A program made the translations under genes and the position numbers. Of a DNA stretch of 64,000 bases, positions 7,471 to 16,690 are shown in pieces. The notes beneath the pieces are model-generated. The model was not told where the DNA came from, searched no databases, and was given only the letters and a program-made list of their open reading frames with translations. Numbering within the stretch: position 1 is the first letter of the stretch; each line of letters opens with the position of its first letter. The stretch is from positions 62,001 through 126,000 of the forward strand of contig NZ_LHZV01000061.1 in assembly GCF_001581005.1 (NCBI RefSeq), given 5' to 3'. Source of the stretch: Acetobacter orleanensis. Lineage in GTDB: Bacteria > Pseudomonadota > Alphaproteobacteria > Acetobacterales > Acetobacteraceae.

Positions 7471-10164
7471 TCAGGCGATACGCGCCAGTGCGGCTTTCAG
7501 GCGCATGCTCTCACCCTGTTGGGCTTCGAGACGTTCCCGCATTTCCTGAACAATTTCAGGTTTAGCGCGTGAGACGAAATTTTCGTTCCCGAGTTTTTTG
7601 TCTGTCTTGGCGATTTCATCATCCGCGCGCGCCAGTTCCTTCTTCAGGCGGTCCTGCTCCGCCTGAAGATCAATCAGCCCTTCCAGCGGAATAATCAGCG
7701 TTGCCTCATCCACAACAGCCTGCGCCGAGCCACGCGGGACATCGCCCTGCTGCGCTGCAACGTGCGAGACACGGGCCATACGTCCGATAGCCTCCTGCCA
7801 GCGTTCCGCGCGCTGCAAGGTTTCAGGGGCTGCATCTTGCAGGAAGACTGGTGCTTTTTGTGAGGGCGGGACGTTCATTTCCGCCCGGACGGTACGAATT
7901 TCAGAAATCAGGCGGATAATATGGTCGCATTCTGCCCGAGCCTCATCAGCCCCCGCGAGACTAACCGGTTTCGGCCATGCTTCAGAAATCAGGCTTCCCT
8001 GTTTGCCAAAGCCGAATTCGGTCCAGAGTTCATCTGTCACAAATGGCATGACAGGCTGCAAGAGGCGAAGAGTGACGCCCAAGACATATGCTGCCACGGC
8101 GCGGATTTCAGCCGCTTCTGCGGCGTCATCCGATGCAAAAACAGGTTTAGCGAATTCAAGGAACCAGTCACAAAAACGGTTCCAGACAAAGCGGTAGCAG
8201 CTCAGCGCGTAGTCATCAAACCGATAGGCTTCAAGCGCTTTTGTCACATCCTGAATCGCCGTGGCAGCTTCGGCAATAATCCATTTTCCGAGCGCAGAGG
8301 TAACGCTCTGTGGGTCAAAATCAGCCTGCGCCTTCACGCCGTTCATTTCGCAGAAGCGGGCTGCATTCCAGATTTTAGTGACAAAGGCGCGGTAATCCTC
8401 GACCTTCTTCCGGCCCAGTTTCACGTCACGCCCAATGCCTGTCAGCGCACAGATGGTAAAGCGCAGCGCATCGGCGCCGTAGTCATCAATCAGCTCCAGC
8501 GGATCAATACCGTTGCCCTTGCTTTTGGACATTTTCTGGCCGCGCTCATCCCGCACCAGACCATGAATGAAAATGTCGCGGAACGGCACATCATGCATGA
8601 AGTGCTGGCCCATCATGATCATCCGGGCGACCCAGAAGAAAATAATGTCAAAGCCGGTCACCAGAACGTCGGTCGGATAGTAGCGCGCCAGTTCCGGTGT
8701 TTTATCCGGCCAGCCGAGCGTAGAAAACGGCCACAGGCCAGAGGAGAACCACGTATCCAGAACGTCCTCGTCCTGTGTCAGCGTTTCAGTCCGGCCATAA
8801 TGGGCGTCAGCCTGTTTTTGGGCGTCTGCGTCATCATGCGCCACAAACACCTGTCCATCTGGGCCATACCATGCGGGAATACGATGCCCCCACCAGAGCT
8901 GGCGGGAAATGCACCACGGCTGGATATCCCGCATCCACGCAAAAAACGTGTTTTCCCATTGTTTGGGTACGAAGGAAATTTTACCGCTGGTGACAGCCTC
9001 AATCGCCGGTCCAGCCAGTTTTCCGGCGTCGCAATACCATTGCGTGGTCAGGCGTGGTTCAATCACCGCGCCGCCGCGTTCCGCATGGGGAACCTGATGG
9101 CGATGCGGCTCGATTTTTTCAAGCCACTCCAGTCTTTCCAGTTCCGCGACAATAGTTTTCCGCGCGTCTTCACGAGAAAGCCCCGCGAGACTTTTCACAA
9201 AAGCAGGGTCAGACAGCCCTTCAACGCTGGCCAGTTCATCTACAATTTCATCCAGAATCACGCAGGCCTGCTCATCCAGAACGGAAAGCATGGGCAGGTT
9301 GTGACGACGACCGACCTCAAAGTCGTTAAAATCATGTGCCGGGGTGATTTTCACCGCGCCGGTGCCTTTTTCCGGGTCTGAATGCAGGTCCGCCACAATA
9401 GGGATCAGTCGCCCCGTAAGTGGCAGGCGGACAGACTGGCCAACCAAGGCCGCATACCGTTCATCTTCCGGATGCACGGCAACAGCGACGTCACCCAGCA
9501 TGGTCTCCGGGCGGGTCGTGGCGACAGTAATGGTTTCGCCGGGTTTGCCCTCAACAGGATAACGAATGTACCAGAGCTTACCGGCTACATCCTTGCTTTC
9601 CACTTCCAGATCGGAAATGGCGGAGCGGAACATCGGATCCCAGTTGACGAGGCGACGGTCACGGTAGATCAGCCCTTCCTTGTAAAGGGTGACAAACACC
9701 TCTTTCACCGCGCGGGACAGACCTTCATCCATGGTGAAGCGCTCACGTGGCCAGTCCAGAGACGCCCCCAGACGACGGAGCTGGCGAGTAATGCCGCCAC
9801 CTGACTCTTCTTTCCATTTCCAGACGCGCTGGACAAAGGCGTCACGCCCCATCTCCTGACGTGTGGTGTTTTCCGCTGCCAGAGCCCGTTCGACGACCAT
9901 CTGTGTCGCAATGCCTGCGTGATCGGTGCCGGGTTGCCACAGGGTGTCAAACCCCTGCATCCGCTTCCAGCGCACTAGCGTATCCTGCAAGGTCATGGTC
10001 AGGGCATGTCCCATATGCAGGGTGCCCGTTACATTTGGCGGGGGGATCATGATGGTGAACGACGGCCTGTCGCTCTGCGGGTCAGCCGAAAATGCTTTTT
10101 CGCTCTCCCACAGGTCGTAAAGTTTCTTCTCTGTCTCAGCAGGCTCAAAAGTCTTGTTCAGCAT
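7471..10164 (-). CDS. valS: Valyl-tRNA synthetase
   Basis: Class I aminoacyl-tRNA synthetase that charges tRNA-Val, 897 residues from the ATG at 10164 (MLNKTFEPAE). A TTG three codons upstream at 10173 is an alternative start. The HIGH motif appears as PPNVTGTLHMGHALTM, the KMSKS loop as GQKMSKSKGNG, and the editing domain has VATTRPETMLGDVAVAVHPED. The C-terminal 70 residues form the coiled-coil arm (LQAEQDRLKKELARADDE) characteristic of ValRS. Length and motifs are normal. Confidence 0.97.
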   Translation of the reverse strand: MLNKTFEPAETEKKLYDLWESEKAFSADPQSDRPSFTIMIPPPNVTGTLHMGHALTMTLQDTLVRWKRMQGFDTLWQPGTDHAGIATQMVVERALAAENTTRQEMGRDAFVQRVWKWKEESGGGITRQLRRLGASLDWPRERFTMDEGLSRAVKEVFVTLYKEGLIYRDRRLVNWDPMFRSAISDLEVESKDVAGKLWYIRYPVEGKPGETITVATTRPETMLGDVAVAVHPEDERYAALVGQSVRLPLTGRLIPIVADLHSDPEKGTGAVKITPAHDFNDFEVGRRHNLPMLSVLDEQACVILDEIVDELASVEGLSDPAFVKSLAGLSREDARKTIVAELERLEWLEKIEPHRHQVPHAERGGAVIEPRLTTQWYCDAGKLAGPAIEAVTSGKISFVPKQWENTFFAWMRDIQPWCISRQLWWGHRIPAWYGPDGQVFVAHDDADAQKQADAHYGRTETLTQDEDVLDTWFSSGLWPFSTLGWPDKTPELARYYPTDVLVTGFDIIFFWVARMIMMGQHFMHDVPFRDIFIHGLVRDERGQKMSKSKGNGIDPLELIDDYGADALRFTICALTGIGRDVKLGRKKVEDYRAFVTKIWNAARFCEMNGVKAQADFDPQSVTSALGKWIIAEAATAIQDVTKALEAYRFDDYALSCYRFVWNRFCDWFLEFAKPVFASDDAAEAAEIRAVAAYVLGVTLRLLQPVMPFVTDELWTEFGFGKQGSLISEAWPKPVSLAGADEARAECDHIIRLISEIRTVRAEMNVPPSQKAPVFLQDAAPETLQRAERWQEAIGRMARVSHVAAQQGDVPRGSAQAVVDEATLIIPLEGLIDLQAEQDRLKKELARADDEIAKTDKKLGNENFVSRAKPEIVQEMRERLEAQQGESMRLKAALARIA

Positions 10165-10345
10165 GATATCCAACCCGAAAACATAAAAAGGCGGACGGCA
10201 TGTTATGCCCCCGCCTTCGGAAGGTTATAGTCCCTGCGCTCCGTGCAGGAAATATCTCGCACTCCTACTTTTCACCACATGGGATGAAAAACAGGGCACT
10301 CAGAATAAGGAACGGTCTATCTGACCAAAAATTCTGCCTCAGCTA

Positions 10346-11779
10346 TTAGCGCCCCGGCTGGCCGACAGCATAGTCATTAATGCCCCAAAGTCGATCTTTA
10401 ACCGCTTTGTAATAGGCCTTGTCATCATACAAGGGAACATTGAGCTGTAGATCTGCCGCAGTCAGACGACCGATGGCGGAGGCTACGTTATAAGAGGCAA
10501 TAACCATGTTGCTCAGGCTTTGCACGAGTGCCACCTGCGCCTGAAGCAGGGTTTCCTGCTGCTGGAGCACTTCCAGCGTTGTACTTGTGCCCACAATAGC
10601 CTGACGCTCAACGCCATCAAGAGCGACGGTGCCTGCTTTAATGGCCGCGCGGTTGCTGGAAATTGCCGCCTGATATGAGACAAGTTTCTGCCAGTTTGAA
10701 ACAGCATCCTGCGCAACCGTGCGGCGCTGGATATCCACTTCACGGTGGGCCGCCTGTGCTTGCTGCTTGGCCTGCCTCACGGCTGCGTATTCTGACCCAC
10801 CCTGATAAATGGGAATGTTGAAGTTCAACATGGCATACTTGTTTTCATCAATCTGATGATTCAAGCTCTGGTTGATCTGCCGACTATAGGCCGCGGTCGC
10901 GGAAACTTTCGGCATAATTGCCGCCATGGCAACGGATACGGCGTCCTTCTGAGAGGATTCCGTAAAGAGCGCATTAATCACATCAGGATTGTTTTTGACC
11001 GCCATGGCTGCGGCCGTCTGCTCATTTTTGACAGGCAGAACCAGAGGCTGAGGCGGCACGAGATTGGGTGGGGGCGCCATCCCTACAATCTGCATATATG
11101 TGGCCTGAGCTGTCTGAAGAGTACCTTCGGATTGCTGGCGGGTAGCCTTTGAGGAGGCATAGGCAGATTCCGCCTGCGCAACGTCGGTCCGGGTAATCTC
11201 CCCAACTTTGAAGCGTTCATTCGTAGCCCGCAACTGCTGCTGCAAAACGCGCTCGTTATTGATGTTAAGCTGAAGAAGCTGTTCGTCTTCAATCACACTA
11301 ACATACGCGTTCACAACATTCTTGAAGACCTGCTGCTCGACCGAAATCAGGTTAGCCCGCGCCGCCATGACTTTATTGACAGCCTGATGCGTGGATGCCG
11401 TGGTTTTGCCACCCGTATAGAGGGGCTGCGTAATCGTCACGCCTGCGGTATAACCCGGTGTATTATACATACGCAGATAACCCGGCTGGTCAGCGCTGCC
11501 CTGATAGTCATTCGTGCCCTGATAATAGGTTAGCCCAGCAGTTCCCGAAACAGTCGGACGCCACCCGGCCAGCGCGGTTGGAACCTGCTCATCCGTTGCG
11601 CGCAATGTGGCGCGCGCCTGTTGCAGTGTGGGGTTGGTCAGATAGGCTGAGGCAAGAGCTTCCTGGAGCGTATGGGGTATAAAGGTCGGGGACCCACTTC
11701 CATCATACTTCTGGGCCCACGCAGTGGAACTGCAAAGCATGGCCGCCATGCCCATCCCAACCCCGTAAATACGCCGCAT
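10346..11779 (-). CDS. tolC: TolC family outer-membrane channel protein
   Basis: A 477-residue outer membrane efflux protein with two OEP repeats. The start MRRIYGVGMGMAAMLCSSTAWAQ is a signal peptide and is preceded by GGAGAAACAA. The mature part is Ala/Gln/Asn-rich and largely helical, with the repeated blocks ALASAYLTNPTLQQARATL near residue 40 and AMAVKNNPDVINALF near residue 255, as in TolC trimers that form a channel for type I secretion and multidrug efflux. No inner-membrane pump or adaptor is adjacent, so it probably serves several systems, as TolC does elsewhere. Confidence 0.88.
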   Translation of the reverse strand: MRRIYGVGMGMAAMLCSSTAWAQKYDGSGSPTFIPHTLQEALASAYLTNPTLQQARATLRATDEQVPTALAGWRPTVSGTAGLTYYQGTNDYQGSADQPGYLRMYNTPGYTAGVTITQPLYTGGKTTASTHQAVNKVMAARANLISVEQQVFKNVVNAYVSVIEDEQLLQLNINNERVLQQQLRATNERFKVGEITRTDVAQAESAYASSKATRQQSEGTLQTAQATYMQIVGMAPPPNLVPPQPLVLPVKNEQTAAAMAVKNNPDVINALFTESSQKDAVSVAMAAIMPKVSATAAYSRQINQSLNHQIDENKYAMLNFNIPIYQGGSEYAAVRQAKQQAQAAHREVDIQRRTVAQDAVSNWQKLVSYQAAISSNRAAIKAGTVALDGVERQAIVGTSTTLEVLQQQETLLQAQVALVQSLSNMVIASYNVASAIGRLTAADLQLNVPLYDDKAYYKAVKDRLWGINDYAVGQPGR

Positions 11780-12075
11780 TTGTTTCTCCTGCCTGAATTA
11801 GAGCACAAATAAATAGTTGCCACTTCATGCCACGATAAAGAGCATATTTCTATCTTTTATTAGCTAAAAAACTATAAAGTATGCGCAAAGAATTATCTCT
11901 TACTTTGGCAAGGTATTCATGAATTACTAAGACAAAGAGAAGATTGATGCGTCGTCCAAAGCGTCGCAAGATTGGTTATCGTGTGGCTCTCTGAGTTTAA
12001 TCCTGCGTTGAGCATTAATTTTTAAATAAAGAGCACAACGCGGAGGACGCCACTGTTTTCCAGTTTAACGAAAAC
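11780..12075. other. AT-rich spacer between tolC and tRNA-Cys
   Basis: Nearly 300 bases, visibly more AT-rich than the flanks. It should contain the tolC promoter. On the plus strand it holds one tiny basic reading frame with a plausible ribosome site (11947-11994, listed separately). CCAGTTT at 12060-12066 pairs with AAACTGG at 12072-12078, overlapping the encoded CCA end of tRNA-Cys. No conserved protein is recognisable. Confidence 0.5.
11947..11994 (+). CDS. Possible 15-residue basic small ORF
   Basis: ATG at 11947 opens MRRPKRRKIGYRVAL followed by TGA. An AGAGAAG-like ribosome site lies about 4-10 bases upstream. Seven of fifteen residues are Arg or Lys. There is no recognised family. 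It could be a chance frame, a leader peptide or a small regulatory protein. I list it only because start, ribosome site and strong compositional bias coincide in an otherwise empty stretch. Confidence 0.2.
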   Translation: MRRPKRRKIGYRVAL

Positions 12076-12149
12076 TGGAGGTCCGGGCGGGAATCGAACC
12101 CACGTACGCGGATTTGCAGTCCGCTACATCACCATTCTGCCACCGGACC
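12076..12149 (-). tRNA. tRNA-Cys (anticodon GCA)
   Basis: Reading leftward from 12149 the gene folds as a cloverleaf: acceptor GGTCCGG pairs with CCGGACC, the T arm is GTGGG-TTCGATT-CCCGC, and the anticodon loop CTGCAAA gives GCA. The 3' CCA is encoded at 12076-12078. It is 74 nucleotides long. The strand is the same as tolC and the SDR gene, but it lies in its own intergenic region. Confidence 0.96.
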
Positions 12150-12388
12150 GGTGTGGTGTGACGGTCTTATCTCTCTTAATATCGCTCTGGTCAAGCCATT
12201 GCGTGAAGGATTTTCAGCACACGTTCTCAAAGCCCCTTCTGGCTTGAGAGAGAGAGCATCAGGAGCGTTTCAGATAATCTTCTTCGCTCCTGAAATTCCT
12301 CAACTCGCATCCCTTGTCTGCTGAGTCCTATGGCAAAATCTGACCACGCCAATATGTCTTTCCGAGTATTGGGATGCAAAAAATCACG

Positions 12389-13195
12389 TCAGGATCGGGC
12401 GTGCTCTTTCTGCCCTACGTCCAGACTTTGTAGAATATGTCTGCGGAGAAAGGCTGGTAGCAGGCGCTCAGCCACTCTCAGAACGCGGAACTGCCAAGGG
12501 AAGATAAGCTCCGCCTGCCCGACCCTGATAGCCTGCATAATCTTACGGGCAGCACTCCCAGCAGACACCAGAAACGGTCTTGGTCCTTCAAGCCGCTGAC
12601 TCATGGGCGTATCTACAAAACCCGGAATAACAAGGGTCAGTTGAACGTTTTTAGGGCGCCATGCCAGATTGGCAGCCTGCGCGAAACAGGCCAGACCGGC
12701 TTTGGAACTGCTGTAGGAGGCCGCAAAGGGCAACTCGTAGAACCCGGCGACAGACCCAATCAGAACAATTTTGCCATATCCTTGGCGGATCATGCTTTGT
12801 GCGGCGGCCGTGGCGAGCGTTACCGGCGTTGCATAATTGACAAGCGCCAGCTTCAGGACTCCCGCAGGGTCTTCTGTTTGCTGATCAGGGGATTTGATAT
12901 CGGACAAGCCCGCGCCGAGAATCACCAGATCAAGACCATGCCGAGCCTCATCCTCCCGTAGAGCAGCAAGAGCGGCCTCACCATCCGAAAGATCAATCTG
13001 GCGAGGAGAAACCTCAGCTCCGCGAGAGCAGCACAGGCTGGCAATCGTATCCAGTCGCTCCTTATTTCGTCCCCAGAGGATGAGCATACGTCCGGGTTTT
13101 GCGTACCGTTTTGCAAGCTCCATACCGATACCTCCGGTTGCTCCTGTAATCAGAACAGACCGGAGTTCGTGCCTGTGCTTTGAGACCTTGTTCAC
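12389..13195 (-). CDS. Short-chain dehydrogenase/reductase (SDR)
   Basis: A 268-residue classical-type SDR: NAD(P)-binding TGATGGIG at residues 18-25, a NYAT segment, the catalytic Ser in LIGSVAG and the YSSSK catalytic pair. Substrate unknown. The C-terminus (FPWQFRVLRVAERLLPAFLRRHIL) is hydrophobic and basic, as in SDRs associated with membranes or acting on lipids. It is divergent from the acyltransferase-like gene at 13271 with 75 bases between starts, which might indicate a shared regulatory region. The 239 bases between this gene and tRNA-Cys show nothing recognisable. Confidence 0.85.
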   Translation of the reverse strand: MNKVSKHRHELRSVLITGATGGIGMELAKRYAKPGRMLILWGRNKERLDTIASLCCSRGAEVSPRQIDLSDGEAALAALREDEARHGLDLVILGAGLSDIKSPDQQTEDPAGVLKLALVNYATPVTLATAAAQSMIRQGYGKIVLIGSVAGFYELPFAASYSSSKAGLACFAQAANLAWRPKNVQLTLVIPGFVDTPMSQRLEGPRPFLVSAGSAARKIMQAIRVGQAELIFPWQFRVLRVAERLLPAFLRRHILQSLDVGQKEHARS

Positions 13196-13270
13196 ACTTC
13201 CCCCTTTTCCATTCCGTCGGAATGATGCATCACCTTGCGGTTTCCAGGCCCAGAGTTTGATGGAGTACCG

Positions 13271-14416
13271 ATGACCACCCCGAACCAGATCGTCGTTTCC
13301 CCCGTCTCGGGCGCTCGTCAGCTTTCATTGTTCATCAAGCTTCCGCGCCTGCTTTACAACGACCAGCCCAGCTATGTCCCGCCTCTGGATATGGAGCAGA
13401 AAGATATGCTCCATCCGCGCCGGTCTCCTTTTTTCAGCCACGGGACGGCATGTTACTTTCTGGCTTGGCGCGATGGGAAGCCCATCGGACGAATATCCGC
13501 TCAAATTGATACGTTGACACTTGAACAGCCCGGCCCACGAACCGGCTTTTTTGGCGCGCTGGATGCACTGGACACAGATTGCGTCAAACCCCTTCTAGAT
13601 GCCGCAACGGACTGGCTCAAGGCACAGGGGATTGAACGGATTAGAGGGCCATGGACGCTGAATTCTCATGGTGAATCGGGCACCATGATTGACGGTCAGA
13701 TGGAGCCACCCATGGTCGGCACAGGCTGGCATCCGGCCACACTGGGGCCAGCTATTGAACAGGCAGGCTTCTCTAAGGCCATAGACTTGCTGTCTTACAG
13801 AATGGAGACCAGTCCGGCCGCTGAGCAAGCTAACCGAATTCCCAACAACTTGAGAGAAAGACTGGGGGGCATTACGGTTCGTGGTCTGCGGAAAGACCGT
13901 ATTGATGAAGATGCCGACATCCTGCGTACAATCTACAATGACGCATGGGAAGGCACATGGGGCAATGTCCCCATCACGGCAATCGAAATTCACGCCTTGC
14001 TCAAAGCGCTTAAGCCCGTTTTACGTCCTGAGCAGTTTGTTCTGGTTGAATTTAAGGAAGAGCCCGTCGCGATTGCGCTGGTTATCCCGAATGTTTTTGA
14101 CTTAAACGGCGATATTGGTGGCGCCCCCTCCCCGCTTGGCTGGGTAAAGCTGGCCTCGCGCCTGCTGACGCATGATTTTTATTCTGCCCGTGTGATCCTG
14201 CTGGGGGTCAAGAAAAAGCTCAGCGGCACAGCCCTAAGCGCCATCATCCCCGGACTACTGATTGACGAACTGATGAAGCGCGGGCGAGATCTGCCTTATC
14301 GGACAATTGAACTGGGCTGGGTTCTGGAAACTAATATGCCAATCCGGAACTTGATCGAGCGGATTGTGCCGGTGCCGTATAAACGCCATCGGATGTTTGA
14401 AAAGCTGCTTTCCTGA
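13271..14416 (+). CDS. GNAT-like acyltransferase family protein
   Basis: A 381-residue soluble protein starting MTTPNQIVVSPVSGARQL after a GGAG site; the frame opens 36 bases earlier, but the ATG at 13271 has the better ribosome site. The N-terminal block PRLLYNDQPSYVPPLDMEQK and the central ACYFLAWRDGKPIGRISAQID strand-turn resemble a conserved bacterial family with a GNAT-like fold that is often labelled hypothetical or N-acetyltransferase. I see no clear catalytic signature, and the acyl donor and acceptor are unknown. The C-terminal GWVLETNMPIRNLIERI fits a GNAT-type ending. It is convergent with thiL. Confidence 0.6.
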   Translation: MTTPNQIVVSPVSGARQLSLFIKLPRLLYNDQPSYVPPLDMEQKDMLHPRRSPFFSHGTACYFLAWRDGKPIGRISAQIDTLTLEQPGPRTGFFGALDALDTDCVKPLLDAATDWLKAQGIERIRGPWTLNSHGESGTMIDGQMEPPMVGTGWHPATLGPAIEQAGFSKAIDLLSYRMETSPAAEQANRIPNNLRERLGGITVRGLRKDRIDEDADILRTIYNDAWEGTWGNVPITAIEIHALLKALKPVLRPEQFVLVEFKEEPVAIALVIPNVFDLNGDIGGAPSPLGWVKLASRLLTHDFYSARVILLGVKKKLSGTALSAIIPGLLIDELMKRGRDLPYRTIELGWVLETNMPIRNLIERIVPVPYKRHRMFEKLLS

Positions 14417-14439
14417 AAGAACTGAGCTGAAAATTGAAA

Positions 14440-14461
14440 CCTATGCGGCATTCAGCATAGG
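14440..14461 (-). terminator. Candidate intrinsic terminator of thiL
   Basis: CCTATGC and GCATAGG form a perfect 7-bp stem around an 8-base loop in the gap between two convergent genes. Read leftward, the stem is followed by TTTCAATTTTC, a broken U-tract, so it could end the nrdR-nusB-thiL transcript. Confidence 0.45.
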
Positions 14462-14505
14462 AAGACATGCGTTCCTGTTACGGAAAGCAAAGTTAGCGCT
14501 ATCTG

Positions 14506-15480
14506 TCACAGATGGCTCCAGCCGCCCTTTGCAAAAAACAGTGGGCAACCGTCATGACCAAGAGCTCTTACCTCCCCGTTCCCTTCATGAAACTGACCGA
14601 TGCGGGTTACCGCCACCCGGCCATGAGGGGTCTCTAGTGCTCCTGCCTGTTGGAGGTCAGCCTCGTGGCTAGGGGGCACGGCGAACAGGATTTCATAATC
14701 ATCGCCCCCTGTGAGGCAGATCTCACGCCAATGTGGGCCGCAGGCCGTGGCCGCTTCGGAAAGAGGCACTGTTGCCGCGGTAATAGTCACGTCTAGCCCG
14801 CTCTCCCGCGCAAGATGCCCAGCGTCCTGCAGGAGGCCGTCAGAGACATCCATAGCGGCAGAAGCCAGACCGTAGAGCGGAAGGCCGACACGAGGCTGTG
14901 GGAGCCTGTAGCGGCTAGCCAGATACCCTGACGGATCCTTCAACTGCCCTTGCAGCACCCGCAGGCCGAGCGCCCCGTCCCCAATTGTTCCCGTCACCCA
15001 CAGGCCGTCGCCAGCCTGTGCGCCTTTGCGCTGGATGGCCTGTCCGCACGGTACTGAGCCAAGGATGGTAAGGGAAAGGACCAGAGGCCCGCGCGTGGAG
15101 GTTGTGTCCCCTCCCAGCAGGCTCAGGCCAAAACGCGTCTGGTCGGCATTCAGGCCGCTACAGAAGGCCGCAAACCAGCTATCGTCCAGCCCGGGAGGAC
15201 GGGCCAGTGTGAGCAGCCACCCTTCCGGGGTGGCGCCCATGGCGGCTAGATCGGACAGATTACAGCGGAGCAGCTTGCGCCCGATGGTTTCCGGCGGGTC
15301 ATTCGGCAGAAAATGAACATTTTCCACCATGGCATCGGCAGCAATCACCAGTTCTCTGCCTGCCGGAGGCGTAAAAACAGCCGCATCATCCTTCAGGCCC
15401 AGAGCAGCCGGGCCTGCCAATTTGGCAAAATGCCGATGGATGAAGCTGAATTCCTGCGGCAGGTCAGTCAGTGCTGTCAC
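14506..15480 (-). CDS. thiL: Thiamine-monophosphate kinase
   Basis: A 324-residue enzyme that phosphorylates thiamine monophosphate to thiamine diphosphate. Motifs of the PurM/ThiL-like ATP-grasp-unrelated fold are clear: GLKDDAAVF near the N-terminus, VIAADAMVENVHF, the RKLLRCNLSDLAAMGA block, LLGGDTT and AMDVSDGLLQDAGHLA, where acidic residues bind Mg-ATP. The start overlaps the 3' end of nusB by 17 bases, the nusB-thiL pairing seen in many proteobacteria. Confidence 0.94.
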   Translation of the reverse strand: MTALTDLPQEFSFIHRHFAKLAGPAALGLKDDAAVFTPPAGRELVIAADAMVENVHFLPNDPPETIGRKLLRCNLSDLAAMGATPEGWLLTLARPPGLDDSWFAAFCSGLNADQTRFGLSLLGGDTTSTRGPLVLSLTILGSVPCGQAIQRKGAQAGDGLWVTGTIGDGALGLRVLQGQLKDPSGYLASRYRLPQPRVGLPLYGLASAAMDVSDGLLQDAGHLARESGLDVTITAATVPLSEAATACGPHWREICLTGGDDYEILFAVPPSHEADLQQAGALETPHGRVAVTRIGQFHEGNGEVRALGHDGCPLFFAKGGWSHL

Positions 15481-16000
15481 CTTTTTCGTCTTTTTCTGCG
15501 GACTCTTCTGCCGGGGCGTTTGCCAGCCTTTTCATGATGGTGTCGAGCACCCCATTAACCAGCTTGGGCTCATCCCCCGAGAAGAAGCCGTGTGCGATGT
15601 CCATATATTCGTTAATCAGCACAGGTGCTGGCACATTGGCTTCAAAGACTTCACCGAGAGCCGCCTGAAACAGGGCGCGAAGAACAGGGTCCAGACGCGC
15701 GACTGGCCATGTTTCGGGCAGGGTCCGCGTCAGTTGTTCCAGAATAGCGCCACGTTCGGCGACACCCTGCCGGACAATAGCGCAGAAAAGCTGCGTGTCG
15801 GCCTCGGGGATATACCCTTCTTCATAAGACGCATTATCGAGCGTGGTGCCAAAACGATGCACCAGAAACTGCTGGATAACGCTCTCCGAGCGGTCTTCAT
15901 TCTGCTCAATCTGAAAAAGAGCCTGAATGGCTGCAACGCGCGCGGCTGTGCGTGGTCGTTGCGCGCCTTTGAGTTCTGAGTGATCCTGCAGCTCTGTCAT
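15464..16000 (-). CDS. nusB: Transcription antitermination factor NusB
   Basis: A 178-residue all-helical RNA-binding protein that, with NusE (S10), binds boxA of rRNA leaders to promote antitermination. Family features: RTAARVAAIQALFQIEQNE near residue 15, the LDPVLRALFQAALGEVFEANVPAPVLINEYMDIA region (residues about 105-140) and FVNGVLD-like FSGDEPKLVNGVLDTIMKRL. The acidic tail EESAEKDEKGDSTD is longer than in E. coli. It is translated from the same strand as nrdR and thiL. Confidence 0.93.
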   Translation of the reverse strand: MTELQDHSELKGAQRPRTAARVAAIQALFQIEQNEDRSESVIQQFLVHRFGTTLDNASYEEGYIPEADTQLFCAIVRQGVAERGAILEQLTRTLPETWPVARLDPVLRALFQAALGEVFEANVPAPVLINEYMDIAHGFFSGDEPKLVNGVLDTIMKRLANAPAEESAEKDEKGDSTD

Positions 16001-16037
16001 CCCTATCTCCTGCCTGCCCGTATGAGGGAGCGGGGTT

Positions 16038-16538
16038 TCATGGCTTCTTTATGCCACGAGGTCCAGTCTTTTCCTGCATATCAGCCTCTGATGAGTCCAT
16101 TGACGTCAGAATTTCTGAAAAATCCCGTGCTTCCGTGAAATCTCTGTAAACGCTGGCAAAGCGGACATATCCCACGGTATCAACCTCGCGCAGGCCGTCC
16201 ATGGCCAGTTCGCCAATCCGCGCGGACGGGACTTCCGTCTCTCCGGTGGCTTCAAGCTGCCGCACAAGGCCTGTTACAATCTGCTCGATTCTGCTTTCCG
16301 ACACCGGGCGCTTACGCAGCGCAATGCGAATGGAACGAGTAATTTTTTCCCGCTCAAACGGCGCACGGCGTCCATCGGCTTTCACGACAATCAGATCACG
16401 CAACTGCACGCGCTCAACCGTTGTAAAACGCTGGCCGCAGGACAGGCAGGCTCTCCGCCGCCGAATGGCAGAGCCTTCCTCATTAGGGCGACTGTCCTTG
16501 ACCTGACTATCCGGGTTCCCACAAAAAGGGCAACGCAT
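16038..16538 (-). CDS. nrdR: Transcriptional repressor NrdR
   Basis: A 166-residue repressor of ribonucleotide reductase genes. The N-terminal zinc ribbon is [18 protein letters not shown] with the second pair of Cys in ACLSCGQRF. The ATP-cone domain that senses ATP/dATP follows from about residue 45 ([20 protein letters not shown]). The ATG at 16538 is chosen because the family always begins MxCPxC; the longer frame uses a GTG at 16559. It heads the nrdR-nusB-thiL run. Confidence 0.95.
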   Translation of the reverse strand: MRCPFCGNPDSQVKDSRPNEEGSAIRRRRACLSCGQRFTTVERVQLRDLIVVKADGRRAPFEREKITRSIRIALRKRPVSESRIEQIVTGLVRQLEATGETEVPSARIGELAMDGLREVDTVGYVRFASVYRDFTEARDFSEILTSMDSSEADMQEKTGPRGIKKP

Positions 16539-16690
16539 CGTAACGTGAGCCTTTCTCACTCTGGCAGAAACGCAACCAGCATTTTTTCACGCTTGGCGTT
16601 CTGGCGTGATCGTGCGGTATAATGGCCGCAATAAAGTTGTCTGGCCCGCCAGTCTATACCGGCCATGGGCTATAAAAAACTGGAGTTACG

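Noticed and set aside
7921-9381. Long 486-codon frame on the plus strand
   Set aside because: It lies wholly antisense to valS, which has complete HIGH and KMSKS motifs; the frame has no family likeness and is a codon-bias shadow.
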